The position numbers and the translations under genes were made by a program. 64,000 bases of DNA from Meghimatium bilineatum (taxonomy: Eukaryota; Mollusca; Gastropoda; Stylommatophora; Philomycidae): the NCBI GenBank assembly GCA_034231615.1, contig CM067317.1, positions 42,596,011 to 42,660,010 on the forward strand, written 5' to 3'. The notes below the pieces were generated by a model, which was given only the letters and a program-made list of their open reading frames with translations, was not told the DNA's origin and searched no databases. Shown piece after piece: positions 33,289 through 44,120 of this stretch. Numbering within the stretch: the first letter of the stretch is position 1; every line of letters starts with the position of its first letter.

Positions 33289-33579
33289 TACATCTGAATT
33301 TAATTATCTTTAATCGTTCTTTTTTTATACATACTGCTGTTAGAACTAGTTTGTTTTCTTCCCTTTCCATGAAGTTCTCCCTATTCTCCTATATATCCAT
33401 ATCTCAAATGTATCATTTCTGTCTTCTAGCTTTTTCTCAATTATCCAAGATAATTTCGTAGTTTCGTAGTCGTACAATAATAAAGAACAGATGTGTAGCA
33501 TTGTATTTTAGTGTGTTTGTTTGTTTTTATATTGTTCTCGTCAGTGTAAGTGCTTTTTTGCCATTATCTCTTTTCGTGG

Positions 33580-33920
33580 TACTACAGAAGAATGATGAGA
33601 GTATCATAGACAGATAGAAGGACTAACGAGAACTTTCTGAAAGAGTTATGTGAAACGGGGGTTACTTAAATAATATCGGAAATAGACAAACTTTATTTCT
33701 TGGACACATTATAAGACAGTGAAGTCTGGAGAACATAGTTACAGCAGTCACGATATAAGATAAGAGAGATCGAAGTATGACAACATCAGAAACTATTGTA
33801 TAGTCTGACATCATTGCATGGCTTGGTCAACAACGATCCGGATAAAATATACTGGAAATAAACAAGTGTGTAGATCCTTGATCGCCTACGCCATTCGACA
33901 CGGCACCTGATGGTGATTAT
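33580..33920 (+). mobile_element. RTE-LINE 3' fragment, opposite orientation
   Basis: Frames read YRRMMRVSWTDRRTNENFLK, then GHIIRQ and SLENIVTAV, and the end reads CACGGCACCTGATGGTGATT. It matches 50511-50900 with several stops. It sits inside the minus-strand RTE copy 33030-34520. Confidence 0.7.
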
Positions 33921-33936
33921 CATTTTAACCCCTATT

Positions 33937-34093
33937 TCTACTTCTTCATTGTTTATTGTCAAGCTCCCGCTGAATCTCTCTTGTAGCAGGACAATGTTCT
34001 TACTAGATTTCCAGCAGGATGTAGTCCAGAGAATGGAAATGCTTTGTGTCGCCGGTTTATTTGCTCCAATGTCCCGACATTTGCGTCTTCGGA
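33937..34093 (-). mobile_element. SINE-2a nested in RTE-LINE
   Basis: CTTCTTCATTG, CAAGCTCCCGCTGAATCTCT, AGGACAATGTTCTTACTAGA, GCAGGATGTAGTCCAGAGAA, TTTGTGTCGCCGGTTTATTT and CCCGACATTTGCGTCTTCGG. Nearly full length. Confidence 0.85.
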
Positions 34094-34659
34094 AGTAGCC
34101 TTCATTTCACACCTGCCATCGTTTGTAATTGTGTGTCCAAGATACAGGTAATGGTCTATTTGTAGCAGTATAACTCGATGTATTTTTATATTTAGCGTTT
34201 TGGTACAGTTGAGAGTTGAAGAAGGAAGGAGGTGAAAAGAAAGAATGGATTGATAATATCAATGGCTGGACAGAAATACGTTTATCCACATTCAAACAAG
34301 GAACTTATAACTTTAAACTTTAAATTCAAACTTTAATTTTCCTGACTCGTGGTTTTTGTTTTCTGCATGTTAATATCTAATCCATATTCTCAGTTTGATT
34401 TATCGAGTTGATCTTGCAGCCTTTTTGACCCCATGTTCACTTTCAGCCAAGAAGACTGTTCCATTTGCATATTGTAGATTGTTTATTATTTTCTCCACGG
34501 ATATTACGTCTGGGCGTTCAATCTATAACGTTAACTGGCTAAGTGACCTTCACCTTTCCTACGCCCCCTCCCCCAAATTGTTCAATGAATGTGATTCAGA
34601 AAGTCAAAACAGGTGATGTACGTAGAAGATGGGTGGAGTCAATAGAGAGATCTAAAATG

Positions 34660-35490
34660 TGGGCCTAATTGGGAACAAATCACGATTATCACGCGGGTGT
34701 GGAGAGAAGCGAACGGGCCGACCACTTAGCCAGCCTCGCCAACATAATAGATGGTCAGTATGTGGAACAAGCAGACAAACTCAGTGAGTCTGCACCATCA
34801 GAGGATTTTGAGATAAATGAGCACGAGTCAATATCGAAAATGCACGATTTTATAGTGAGGATAGGTGTGGTTAGAATAGGAATTTATAGTGAGGATAGGT
34901 GTGGTTAGGATAGGATTTTATAGTGAGGATAGGTGTGGTTAGGATAGGATTTTATAGTGAGGATAGGTGTGGTTAGAATAGGATTTTATAGTGAGGATAG
35001 GTGTGGTTAGGATAGGATTTTATAGTGAGGATAGGTGTGGTTAGGATAGGATTTTATAGTGAGGATAGGTGTGGTTAGAATAGGATTTTATAGTGAGGAT
35101 AGGTGTGGTTAGGATAGGATTTTATAGTGAGGATAGGTGTGGTTAGGATAGGATTTTATAGTGAGGATATGTGTGGTTAGGATAGGATTTTATAGTGAGG
35201 ATAGGTGTGGTTAGAATAGGATTTTATAGTGAGGATAGGTGTGGTTAGGATAGGATTTTATAGTGAGGATAGGTGTGGTTAGGATAGGATTTTATAGTGA
35301 GGATATGTGTGGTTAGGATAGGATTTTATAGTGAGGATAGGTGTGGCCCGTAAAAACCAACTAACGATTTAATATTAGCACTGAACCACCATAGAACTGG
35401 AACCATCAGCCGCTATACTCTGAACGATTTACTGAAGCGGAGATTTGAACACCTATGGACATGTTCGATGGGCGAAGCTGGATAATCAAC
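34660..35490 (+). mobile_element. RNaseH-LINE tail split by a 34-bp array
   Basis: The left part encodes HAGVERSERADHLASLANII and later INEHESISKMHDFIVRIG. The right part, after the array, encodes HHRTGTISRYTLNDLLKRRF and EHLWTCSMGEAG before the stop, collinear with the intact tail at 14705-15064. The array (34847-35345) expanded within the coding sequence at DFIVRIGVVRIG. Confidence 0.85.
34847..35345. repeat. 34-bp minisatellite inside a LINE
   Basis: About 15 units of ATTTTATAGTGAGGATAGGT + GTGGTTAGGATAGG, period 34. Variants GGTTAGAATA and GGATATGTG recur in a fixed order, suggesting block duplication. Confidence 0.95.
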
Positions 35491-36063
35491 ATACATAACC
35501 TAACTGTTAACAGACACAGAGATAATAAATCATTCATTGCTAATCGAAGGTTTATATTTGGTTCGATAATTCAGCTGTGAGCACATTTCTGAATCCCAAT
35601 GTACTCAGGTACACACGTGTCTTTCAACATTTCTGACACGTCCAAAATGACTTCCATGTGGAATGTACAAGCTGACTTCTAGGTTAAACCAGGTTCAGAT
35701 GTGTACCAGGCCTCACGTGCATAAGACACGAGTCATCAGGGTATTCCCAAGGGTATGAGACTCGCAACGAATGCGGGCCATATCTTCCTAAACATTGCTT
35801 AAACCATGACCGTCTAGAGGATAAGACCTGCCTTCTTAATGAATCATTTGACTATTCCCGAGATTGTCGTATTGATCGCTATGATATGATTAAACTTTCT
35901 GTGACAGCCAATAAAATCAACTTTAGCTTAGATATATTGTCTTAGTTGGCGCAGTGATATTTACTGAATGCTTGTGCAGTGTGGTTTTGATATAGACAGA
36001 GAAACAACACTGCTCATAATATACTGTTTGATATTGTTCCCGTTTAATGTAAGCGTTCGTATT
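35491..36063. other. no gene recognised
   Basis: Unassigned sequence with short frames only. Confidence 0.5.
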
Positions 36064-36180
36064 TGTGTTACCGGGCCCAATAGAGGAACAAACACTAGTA
36101 ACATTGCTACATTTAATGTAGGTCGTAATAGGCGACTAAGGAGGTTAGATGTGTGGCTAATTATTCAATCCCATGATTTG
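36064..36180 (+). mobile_element. SINE-2b head fragment
   Basis: GTGTTACCGGGCCCAATAGA, GGAACAAACACTAGTAACAT and GTCGTAATAGGCGACTAAGG + AGGTTAGATG. The head stem GTGTTAC pairs with GTAACAT; relative to other copies (GTGTTGC/GCAACAC) both sides changed together. Confidence 0.75.
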
Positions 36181-36304
36181 ATATGTGGTGAAGCGTGTTG
36201 AGTACCCGTGGGTGAATTAGTAGGATGTGGTCTGTGGTGTCTGTAATAGGTAACAACTGCAGTAAAACTGTATTCCGGCAAGCGAAACTTGGAACAGGTT
36301 AAAT

Positions 36305-36520
36305 GAAGTTTTGTTAAGTTACGAGTTCTAACTGTAGGTTTGTTAAGTTCTGAGTTATAACTGTAGGTTTGTTACGTTACGAGTTCTAACTAGGTTTGTT
36401 AAGTTATGAGTTTTAACTGTAGATTTGTTAAGTTCTGAGTTATAACTGTAGGTTTGTTAAGTTATGAGAATGCAGGAAAATCTCGGTAAGGTATATTCAA
36501 GCAAATCTCGGTAAGGTATA
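36305..36520. repeat. 29-bp repeat and a 24-bp duplication
   Basis: Five to six units of GTTTGTTAAGTTCTGAGTTA + TAACTGTAG, then two copies of AATCTCGGTAAGGTATATTC + AAG. Confidence 0.85.
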
Positions 36521-36564
36521 TTCAAGATCAATCTTCAGTGTAGAAGAATCATTATGTATGACAA

Positions 36565-36780
36565 TGCAAACTAGTTGTCATCATTCAGTGCCATCTCTAC
36601 AACAAAGGTTAGCTGCAACATATTTTCAACATCCCTGTCTCTTGTTTTGGTGGTACACTCTGCTAGACTTAACCTGTGCATCTCATGTTTCACTCCCACG
36701 TGTATCTCTTCCTACCTCTTGATCGTTCCCTTCGACTTTGCCCTCATGTAAGGTCTTCAACAAGGTGAAAAGAAATGCAC
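36565..36780 (-). mobile_element. RTE-LINE 3' fragment
   Basis: Collinear with 7445-7640: AGTGCCATCTCTACAACAAA, GGTTAGCTGCAACATATTTT, GTGGTACACTCTGCTAGACT and CATGTAAGGTCTTCAACAAG. The 3' (GAT)n end appears as GTCATCATTCAG. Confidence 0.8.
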
Positions 36781-36799
36781 CACCCTACATCCTCATTAA

Positions 36800-37430
36800 G
36801 TAGAGAACAGCCATCTAGTACTTCTAAAATCTACGTACCTCTTCCGTATAAGTTAAATAGTTCTCAGAAACAACATCAGAGAAATCTGCCTGAATAAATG
36901 TGCAAATAAGCAGACTAATCGCAATGTATTTAGTGAGATTACGCCATCACAAGTTAATGACAGCATAGATAGACTGCAGGAAATATCAATCCTTATATAG
37001 AGTAAATCCTTACCCACAAACTACAACTCACGATTACAAGACTGCTATAACCCGTGTGTTGCCGGGGCGCGAAAGGGGAGCAAAGAATAGCAACACTGTT
37101 TACCTTCCATGCATGTCGTAAAAGGCGACTAAGGAGGTTATGTGATGGAGTTGGCTGTCCCATTCCATATAAGGCCAGTGACCCAAAGCCATGCTGAAGT
37201 CGGATGTGTCAGGCCGAAAGGCACAGATATCGCAGCAATGCTGTAAACCATGACATAACGCATTCCGTTCTCCATATTACATCCTGATAATCTGCAGGAG
37301 TTTGAGAACGAACGAAGAAGATGAAGAGACTGCTATCAACCCATTGAAACAGCCGAACACTTCCTTTTCGGCTGCCCTTCCATCTATATTGCCAGGAAGA
37401 AAACGTTTACAAACACCATTAACATTTGCT
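36800..37430 (+). mobile_element. LINE C-terminal fragment interrupted by SINE-2b
   Basis: Sequence before 37048 and after 37327 joins across the SINE into a frame RLQDCYQPIETAEHFLFGCP followed by SIYIARKKTFTNT. ETAEHFLFGCP is a standard LINE C-terminal motif (ExxEHFLxxCPxY). The 24-bp array begins right after it. Confidence 0.75.
37049..37326 (+). mobile_element. SINE-2b, full length, with TSD
   Basis: Complete: head hairpin GTGTTGCCGGGGCGCGAAAG ... GCAACAC, GTAAAAGGCGACTAAGGAGG, GGAGTTGGCTGTCCCATTCC, GCTGAAGTCGGATGTGTCAG, CACAGATATCGCAGCAATGC, GTTCTCCATATTACATCCTG and GAGTTTGAGAACGAACGAAG, with a GAAGATGAAG tail. Flanked by AGACTGCTAT at 37039-37048 and 37327-37336. Inserted into a LINE tail. 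Confidence 0.95.
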
Positions 37431-38212
37431 AATGTACTGTATCTAACATTTGCTAATGTACTGTATCTAACATTTGCTAATGTACTGTATCTAACATTTG
37501 CTAATGTACTGTATCTAACATTTGCTAATGTACTGTATCTAACATTTGCTAATGTACTGTATCTAACATTTGCTAATGTACTGTATCTAACATTTGCTAA
37601 TGTACTGTATCTAACATTTGCTAATGTACTGTATCTAACATTTGCTAATGTACTGTATCTAACATTTGCTAATGTACTGTATCTAACATTTGCTAATGTA
37701 CTGTATCTAACATTTGCTAATGTACTGTATCTAACATTTGCTAATGTACTGTATCTAACATTTGCTAATGTACTGTATCTAACATTTGCTAATGTACTGT
37801 ATCTAACATTTGCTAATGTACTGTATCTAACATTTGCTAATGTACTGTATCTAACATTTGCTAATGTACTGTATCTAACATTTGCTAATGTACTGTATCT
37901 AACATTTGCTAATGTACTGTATCTAACATTTGCTAATGTACTGTATCTAACATTTGCTAATGTACTGTATCTAACATTTGCTAATGTACTGTATCTAACA
38001 TTTGCTAATGTACTGTATCTAACATTTGCTAATGTACTGTATCTAACATTTGCTAATGTACTGTATCTAACATTTGCTAATGTACTGTATCTAACATTTG
38101 CTAATGTACTGTATCTAACATTTGCTAATGTACTGTATCTAACATTTGCTAATGTACTGTATCTAACATTTGCTAATGTACTGTATCTAACATTTGCTAA
38201 TGTACTGTATCT
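37421..38212. repeat. 24-bp satellite, 33 identical units
   Basis: The unit AACATTTGCTAATGTACTGT + ATCT occurs 33 times over exactly 792 bp, with no difference I can see by eye. One diverged half-unit (AACAATTGCTATAGTAATGT) follows. Because 24 is a multiple of three and the frame lacks stops, it generates a 323-codon open frame of LTFANVLY repeats. This is not evidence of a protein. Confidence 0.98.
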
Positions 38213-38575
38213 AACAATTGCTATAGTAATGTATAAATCGCTACGTCAACTTCAGAATACCCGGACTTTTTAAATAATGGCATACAGCTGCCAAACGTAG
38301 ATCAAATCAGCAGCATTTTGGGTATCCACAACGACAGCAATTCCTACCAGGGATAGCATACTATGCGACGTACATGTTTTACGTAATGCAGTTGGGCAGA
38401 GGTAGCTTTCAGAAAGCAGTGGTAACCTACTAAATTTAACGATTGTCTTTAAAATGATTACAGCCAAAGTAGTTAAAGGTTGATTTGCAAGGTTGTGTTT
38501 GACAAGTATAATCGAATAAGAGGTATGTATAGAAATACGTTTAAACATCGCACACATATATAAAGGTATAGGTGG
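38213..38575. other. no gene recognised
   Basis: Right flank of the 24-bp array. No motif was identified. Confidence 0.45.
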
Positions 38576-38910
38576 TTGCAATGTGGCGAACACAGAAGAT
38601 AAAGAATGAGAAGGGAAGGAAAAGGAAGAAGAAAAATAGTTCGGCGAGGAAGAATACATTGAAGAAATGGAAGATGAAGTATGAGAATAGGAAGACGATC
38701 GATATGAACCCAAGGAGGATGACTAGAAAAAATGAAGAAGACGAAATAAATGAAGATGAAAATGACGAGGGAAAGGAGGAAGAAAATGATGAAGAGGTAA
38801 AATTAGGGGGAAATGAACATGGAATAGGAAAGAAACGAAGAAGAATAATAAGCATGAAGACAAAGGTAAACAAGAAAATGATGATGGAAGAAGAGAGGGG
38901 GGGGGGCATA
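38576..38910. repeat. purine-rich (GAA/GGA) low-complexity tract
   Basis: A strongly purine-biased plus strand yields a Lys/Glu-rich frame (for example NEEDEINEDENDEGKEEEND) that is composition-driven. It ends in a G run (38897-38906). Confidence 0.7.
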
Positions 38911-39180
38911 ATTTGCGTTACTTTTTTTACCCCCCCCCCCAATTATCAATAGCAATAATACAGGGACACGCCTAATCCTAACCTGCTTAATGATGTTAAA
39001 AAGTATCACCCTCCTCCCCCCCCACCTCTTAATATAATTTTCGCAGACAAAGTGCGGGAAAAACGGCACCATGTTATACATTAGTTCTGTGCAATTTTCT
39101 TGTTTCAAACTCACAATTTAATTGGTGTATAAAAACCGTTTTATTGACGTCAACTTTTGTCAAACTCCCCCCAACACCCT
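38897..39180 (-). repeat. R5 copy with paired G and C runs
   Basis: G10 near 38897 and C11 near 38931 face each other across GCATAATTTGCGTTAC. The R5 core is at 39095-39180 on the minus strand: GTTTGACAAAAGTTGACGTC, TTTTATACACCAATTAAATT, GAGTTTGAAACAAG. The TTGACGTCAA palindrome is intact here. Confidence 0.5.
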
Positions 39181-39740
39181 GTAAACACCATTCAAGCCTT
39201 TCAGACAGCCCGCCAATCCCATCCACCCATATTGTTGAGAGTATGGACACCCACATAAAGATGATGTACACGAGAAGAGCAAAGAGAAACAAACAGCAAA
39301 GAAGAAAGAAGAAGTAGGAATTGAAAGAAGACTGATTCGACCGTTAAAAGAACTCATGAAATGATTCCACACAAGAGACACTTATGTTGGCACCAGATTG
39401 TTAAGTCGAAGCACTTTCCGTGCGTATCAACAAAGACTCATCATTTGCAACATCGAGATGTCAGAGGATCAACAAAAGTAGCAGTGACACCAGCATGACG
39501 TATGTTTAGACTTGGCATTTCGCGATGAAGACCGCTCGTCTGCCTACGTTCCCTAGCTTATTTACACGAACTTTACGGGGAAAACACGCCAATATTTACG
39601 GGCCTCCAGGATGTCTATTCGGTGCCAAAAGTGTTTGGTCTTTATCCGGTGTTGTTATTTTGGAACTATCACGATAGTTCAATTGATCACGGAGAGATTT
39701 CTGGAGAGAAGGAGAGAATGCATTTAGCGGAGGATTGAGT
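39181..39740. other. no gene recognised
   Basis: Short frames only. Nothing was assigned. Confidence 0.45.
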
Positions 39741-39764
39741 TTGTATCCTGCACACTGGATTTTA

Positions 39765-40072
39765 TATTTCGGATGTGCACTAAAATTCATACAAGTACAC
39801 GTCGTGGCAACTACTATGCCAGAACATGCTTTATTTCCACTGGTTATAAAACGCCTGTCCAGTTCTGTGGTGGTGTGATACAGAGGGCATCTGTGACGGC
39901 CAATGTACCGAGTTCGCATCCCACCTCAGACATTTGTGCATCGGGAACGTGCATAAAGCAATGGCAAACTATTATACGTGTTTATATTGTCTAGAAAGTC
40001 ACTACAAGCTAAAAAATTGCTGGTTGATGGCTACGTCCTGAATAGGATATGCTACAGTTTATAATACGCATA
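39765..40072 (+). mobile_element. SINE-3 copy
   Basis: tRNA-like head TTCTGTGGTGGTGTGATACA (A-box region), GCATCTGTGACGGCC (anticodon arm) and CGAGTTCGCATCCC (B box). The body is AAAGCAATGGCAAACTATTA, TTGTCTAGAAAGTCACTACA and CTACGTCCTGAATAGGATAT-GCTAC. The 39780-39850 segment before the head is shared with 10290-10365. Confidence 0.75.
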
Positions 40073-40314
40073 CCTGTACTCACATGTACCTCATACATGT
40101 ACTCACAACCTGTACTTAATTTGTAAGACTCACGCCTCGACAAGAAGCTTTAATTCCCTATTTAGCAAACAAATAGCAACATGATAACACGAACTGACAA
40201 AAGACATATTGTAGCATGGCTATGGAGATGGAGTTTAGAATTGACATTTTAATCTGACATTTTCTTGGGATTTTCATTACCCATACGATTCAGGCGAAAA
40301 TTTCTAAGTGAACC

Positions 40315-40386
40315 TTGCTAAACTTAGTGGTTAGGCCATTCGCTTTAGCCTGAAGAGGTCATGGGTTCGATTACAGCTCACAACGT
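40315..40386 (+). mobile_element. tRNA-like SINE head
   Basis: CTTAGTGGTTAGGCCATTCG (A box) and GGTCATGGGTTCGATTAC (B box) have tRNA spacing, but the acceptor and D stems do not pair. No SINE body was identified downstream. Confidence 0.5.
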
Positions 40387-40779
40387 CTTTATAATCTCGT
40401 TTTTTTTGGGATCTCTGTGGATTATCTATTGAAGCTACGGAGTTGCGTGCAATATGTTGTAATCTCGGCAGTCGGCGTGCCGCTTCGTTGGGATGGAAGG
40501 AATACAATTGCCGTGACCCGAGTACATTGAAGTCTGCTCTCTGCGCCTTTTGAACTCTTCTGACATGTTGCCAAATACTAGTCATTCTGGGACACACGAT
40601 AAATTTAGATGGCCCGTGTTTAAGTTGACAACTTGTCAGAAGCCGATAAGAGTAGGTCGAAAAACTGCTATCCTGGCAACAAAGTCAAAAAGCGGATAAC
40701 ACCCAGCAGTAGAATAAACAAACAACTGGTGGTAGTAGTTGATGGTGCAGTATTTGCGCCCTGCTTCTGAGATCTTTAT

Positions 40780-40836
40780 TTTCTTCATTTTATCCAGTAT
40801 TTAGGATCCAACTCCTGCAGATTAACAGGATGTAAC
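40780..40836 (-). mobile_element. SINE-2b 3'-end fragment
   Basis: CCAACTCCTGCAGATTAACA + GGATGTAAC matches the reverse of SINE-2b near its tail. Only about 50 bp is left. Confidence 0.5.
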
Positions 40837-40989
40837 CTTCCTTTCAAAACCTAGTGATTCATCTCTAAGTAAATGTGTTGTAGGTAACTTATCTGTGCGT
40901 CCATTTGGTCCAGATCGGGTGACAGCATAAAATAGATGCATATATATATATATATATGAATAGATACACATATAAACAAGTATACAAGA

Positions 40990-41320
40990 AGGGTATTGGT
41001 AGCATATCCTATTCAGGACGCAGCTGTTTCGGCTGTTGGATTTTCTAGACAATATAGCTACATTTCCACACTCATCCGCATTGCTGAGGATAGAATTCGC
41101 TGGAGGACTCTGTGTGCTGAGGCATCCAATGTGGTACCCCTACGACCCTGACGGGTTATTGGTTTTTAGATAGATAGATAGATAGCTACATTCAGTAGTT
41201 TGGCATTGTTTTCTGAACGGTTTGGGTGCACAGTTGCCTTAGACAGGATTCGAACACGACACACTGGCTATCACAGACGCGCACTGTACCACGCCACCAC
41301 AGAGCCGGGCAACGTACGTA
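40990..41320 (-). mobile_element. SINE-3 copy interrupted by a LINE end
   Basis: The minus-strand head is GCCCGGCTCTGTGGTGGCGT, GTCTGTGATAGCC and GTGTTCGAATCC (41240-41310). The body resumes after the insertion at 41065-41181 with TATTGTCTAGAAAATCC and CTGCGTCCTGAATAGGATAT-GCTACC. Confidence 0.85.
41065..41181 (+). mobile_element. 5'-truncated LINE end with 11-bp TSD
   Basis: Encodes IAEDRIRWRTLCAEASNVVP, then LRP and stop, followed by CGGGTTATTGGTTTTTAGAT and a (TAGA)n tail. ATAGCTACATT flanks it at 41054-41064 and 41182-41192. Only about 117 bp were inserted. Confidence 0.9.
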
Positions 41321-42599
41321 AATACACATACAAACAAATACAGACATAATCCACAGCGTTACGCAAATTAGACAAACACCTGTCTACATCAGAGACAAAT
41401 CAATTCTTTGATCTTGTTGAATCGATCGGTCACGGGCAGTGATTATATCGGTCATTAGATGACAGAGTTATGTTATACCAAGCATATGTTATGTAGAGCT
41501 GGCAAACACAACACGGCGCCTCCCCCCACCACACGATCAATACTTATAATATCATTTAAAAATGGTACTCTTCATTCCCAAATCAAACTGTCTCTATACC
41601 ATCATGTCGTTTTAAGTGTACACAATACTTTAGCTTCCTTCTCATGATATTGTTTCATTCATCATTCACCCTTCGTGATTCTTGATTAGAAACTGGCCTC
41701 ACAGCACGTGGGGCATTCCCATAAGTGCTCCGCCCTCTGTTCCAGCAGCCATTAGACTCGATGGTGTTTCGAGTCCAATGCCGCCGAAACAGTCGTCGAC
41801 ATCAGGGCACAACTCTGGCCTTTGCGACAGGTTTCTTTGGTGTTCCGCCCACCAACGCCGTGCCTGTAACTAGTTCATTCACAACGTCGGCCTGTCGGAA
41901 CAACATGGTAACTGTTATCGTAGGTTACGACTACGTGATTGTATAGATTACGTGCCATGAAGCTTCTATAAGAACATAACCTCAATATAAAGTCATGTCA
42001 TCTACTAAGGTTTTCTGTTGCATGGTTGGCTTGTCTAGTGAGTCATTGGTGAGACCCACAGATGCAACCACATGCCAATCATTCACCCTTCATTTAGTTT
42101 CAGTAATTTCAAAATTGCTGTGTTATTCTTTTTTTCTGTCCATGATATTCGTATCTGTAGCACTTTATTTCAAATGAATATATTCTTCTGGATAGTGTCT
42201 TGTTTAAAGTCCGTCTCGCATCCATATGTTGACACTGGCAAAACAAGTCTTAAAAGTGTTACTTTAGTGTCGTTATTACTACTTAGCCATGGCATTCTCA
42301 TTTGTGTTGAGTGTTGCAATTACGTGTCTATACATTTATTTTATATGTAGTTTATATAGTTTATACATTCTATTTCTTTATTGTCTATTTTTATTATTGA
42401 TTTTGTCTTTGTTTTGTCTGTTGTCATAATTTTTTTTTCTTAGCGTATATATATAGATTTTGGATTTTGCTGTATTGCTTTGTTGTTGTCATTAGCTGTT
42501 TCAGTCCCGCAGGATGTGTAGTAATGAGGACTGTGTTTGCATATCTTATTTCTGGAATCTTGTACCCACGGATCGTTAATGGATGAAAGAAAAATGTAT
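41321..42599. other. no gene recognised
   Basis: Plus-strand frames at 41682-41946 are not recognisable. AT-rich sequence follows. No splice-supported exon was seen. Confidence 0.45.
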
Positions 42600-43400
42600 A
42601 AATATATTATATATACGTATATTTCTGTGCATTATATATTTATGTGTGTATTTATATGCATTTATCTCATGTATATGTGTACAGATTTATGTATCTTTGT
42701 GAGTATTAATGTATGCATCTGTGTTGATATATGTGTGTATTCATGTATGCATGTGTATTTATGTGTATATTCACGTATGTATTTGTGTGTGTTTGCTTAT
42801 TAGTATATTTATGTTTGTATCTGTGTGTATTTATGTATGTTTCTGTGTGTGTATTTATGTGTATTCATGTATGTATGTGTGTGTATTTATGTGTTTATTC
42901 ATGTATGTATATGTGTGTATTTATGTATGTATTAATGTATGTATATGGGTGTGTATTTATGTTGTATTCACGTATACATATGTGTGTATTCATGTATGTA
43001 TATGGGTGTGTATTTATGTATGTATTAATGTATGTATATGGGTGTGTATTTATGTATGTATTAATGTATGTATATGGGTGTGTATTTATGTATGTATTAA
43101 TGTATGTATATGGGTGTGTATTTATGTATGTATTAATGTATGTATATGGGTGTGTATTTATGTATGTATTAATGTATGTATATGGGTGTGTATTTATGTA
43201 TGTATTAATGTATGTGTATGGGTGTGTATTAATGTATGTATATGGGTGTGTACGTATATGGGTGTGTATTTATGTATGTATTCATGTATGTATATGGGTG
43301 TGTATTTATGTATGTAATAATGTATGTATATGGGTGTGTATTCATGTATGTATTAATGTATGTATATGGTGTGTATTTATGTGTGTATTAATGTATGAAA
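42600..43400. repeat. GTAT-rich array with a 36-bp unit
   Basis: Irregular TATGTGTGTATT repeats give way at about 42940-43380 to a regular 36-bp unit TGTATTTATGTATGTATTAA + TGTATGTATATGGGTG. Long Cys/Val/Tyr frames here are artefacts. Confidence 0.9.
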
Positions 43401-43869
43401 TTATAATTATATTTATTTATGTATATATGTATGTGCATATTTAACTAATGTTGAATTCATTATTACATCGCTCAAAATGCAGAAAGAAACTGTAAGAGAT
43501 TGTGGATGTATGTATGTGTGGCAGCACGTTGTAAAGATATGTGAATATAGCTAACTCACCCAGTGAAACTTGAATTATGAATATGCACTAGTTGAATAAG
43601 GCGTTGTAGGACGTCCTTCATGCACCGGCAACATTGTCTGATGGTATATGTAACGTGTTTGTCACTTCTAAAAACTATGCTGTGTTTGCGTTGATGCGTG
43701 ACTCCGGGCACTTTAGGCTCTGAAATGTTGTGGTCATGTTTCATTTTTTCCATTTAGTTTGTAAACGTATATTGGATAGAGACCTGGATAGTGGTTGCAT
43801 TCTTTATGTTTTTGGGGCAAGACGAAAATATGAGCGTATGCGGCAGGAGCGAAGTAATATTTGGTACTA

Positions 43870-44120
43870 GCATCATCACATGCCGTCTCCGCGTCAAGGG
43901 CTGTAATGGACCTCCAACACTATACCGCTTGTCTTTGTGGTACGCTTTGATAAACTTAGCAAGCGCATATCATGATTTTCGCCTCCTTTTTGTATCGCTA
44001 CCTACCTCTTACTCGACATCCCTCGCCTTCAAATAAGGTCTTCAATAAGGTGTAGTTTTAAAAAATATGTCCAAAATATTTTATTTGTTTGATTTTATAC
44101 TCATTTTATACGATTCTAAT
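43870..44120 (-). mobile_element. RTE-LINE 3' fragment
   Basis: Collinear with 7449-7690: GCATCATCACATGCCGTCTC, TTTGTGGTACGCTTTGATAA, TCGCTACCTACCTCTTACTC, AATAAGGTCTTCAATAAGGT and GTCCAAAATATTTTATTTG. Confidence 0.8.

Larger units (their letters stand above)
33030..34520 (-). mobile_element. RTE-LINE copy broken by nested insertions
   Basis: Segments collinear with 7565-8275 are 33045-33122, 33290-33510, 34095-34196 and 34340-34515. Examples are TTTCTTCCCTTTCCATGA, CCTATATATCCATATCTCAA, CACACCTGCCATCGTTTGTA and CCATGTTCACTTTCAGCCAA. Between them lie two SINE-2a copies (33125-33288 and 33937-34093) and a second, plus-strand RTE-LINE end (33580-33920). No frame survives. The order of events is LINE first, then the inserts. 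Confidence 0.75.

Noticed and set aside
15037-35345. CRISPR-like arrays among the regular 29-38 bp repeats
   Set aside because: The repeats are head-to-tail with no unique spacers, and the genome is eukaryotic.
37302-38273. 323-codon open frame of LTFANVLY repeats as a protein gene
   Set aside because: The frame is generated by a stop-free 24-bp satellite plus SINE tail and LINE remnant at its start. No promoter, splice or domain evidence.
38572-38952. Lys/Glu-rich frame of 126 codons
   Set aside because: Purine-rich tract ending in a G run. The opposite strand is equally open (Ser/Phe-rich), so composition explains it.
42709-43444. Cys/Val-rich frames of 202 and 237 codons
   Set aside because: Low-complexity GTAT array, open in several frames at once.
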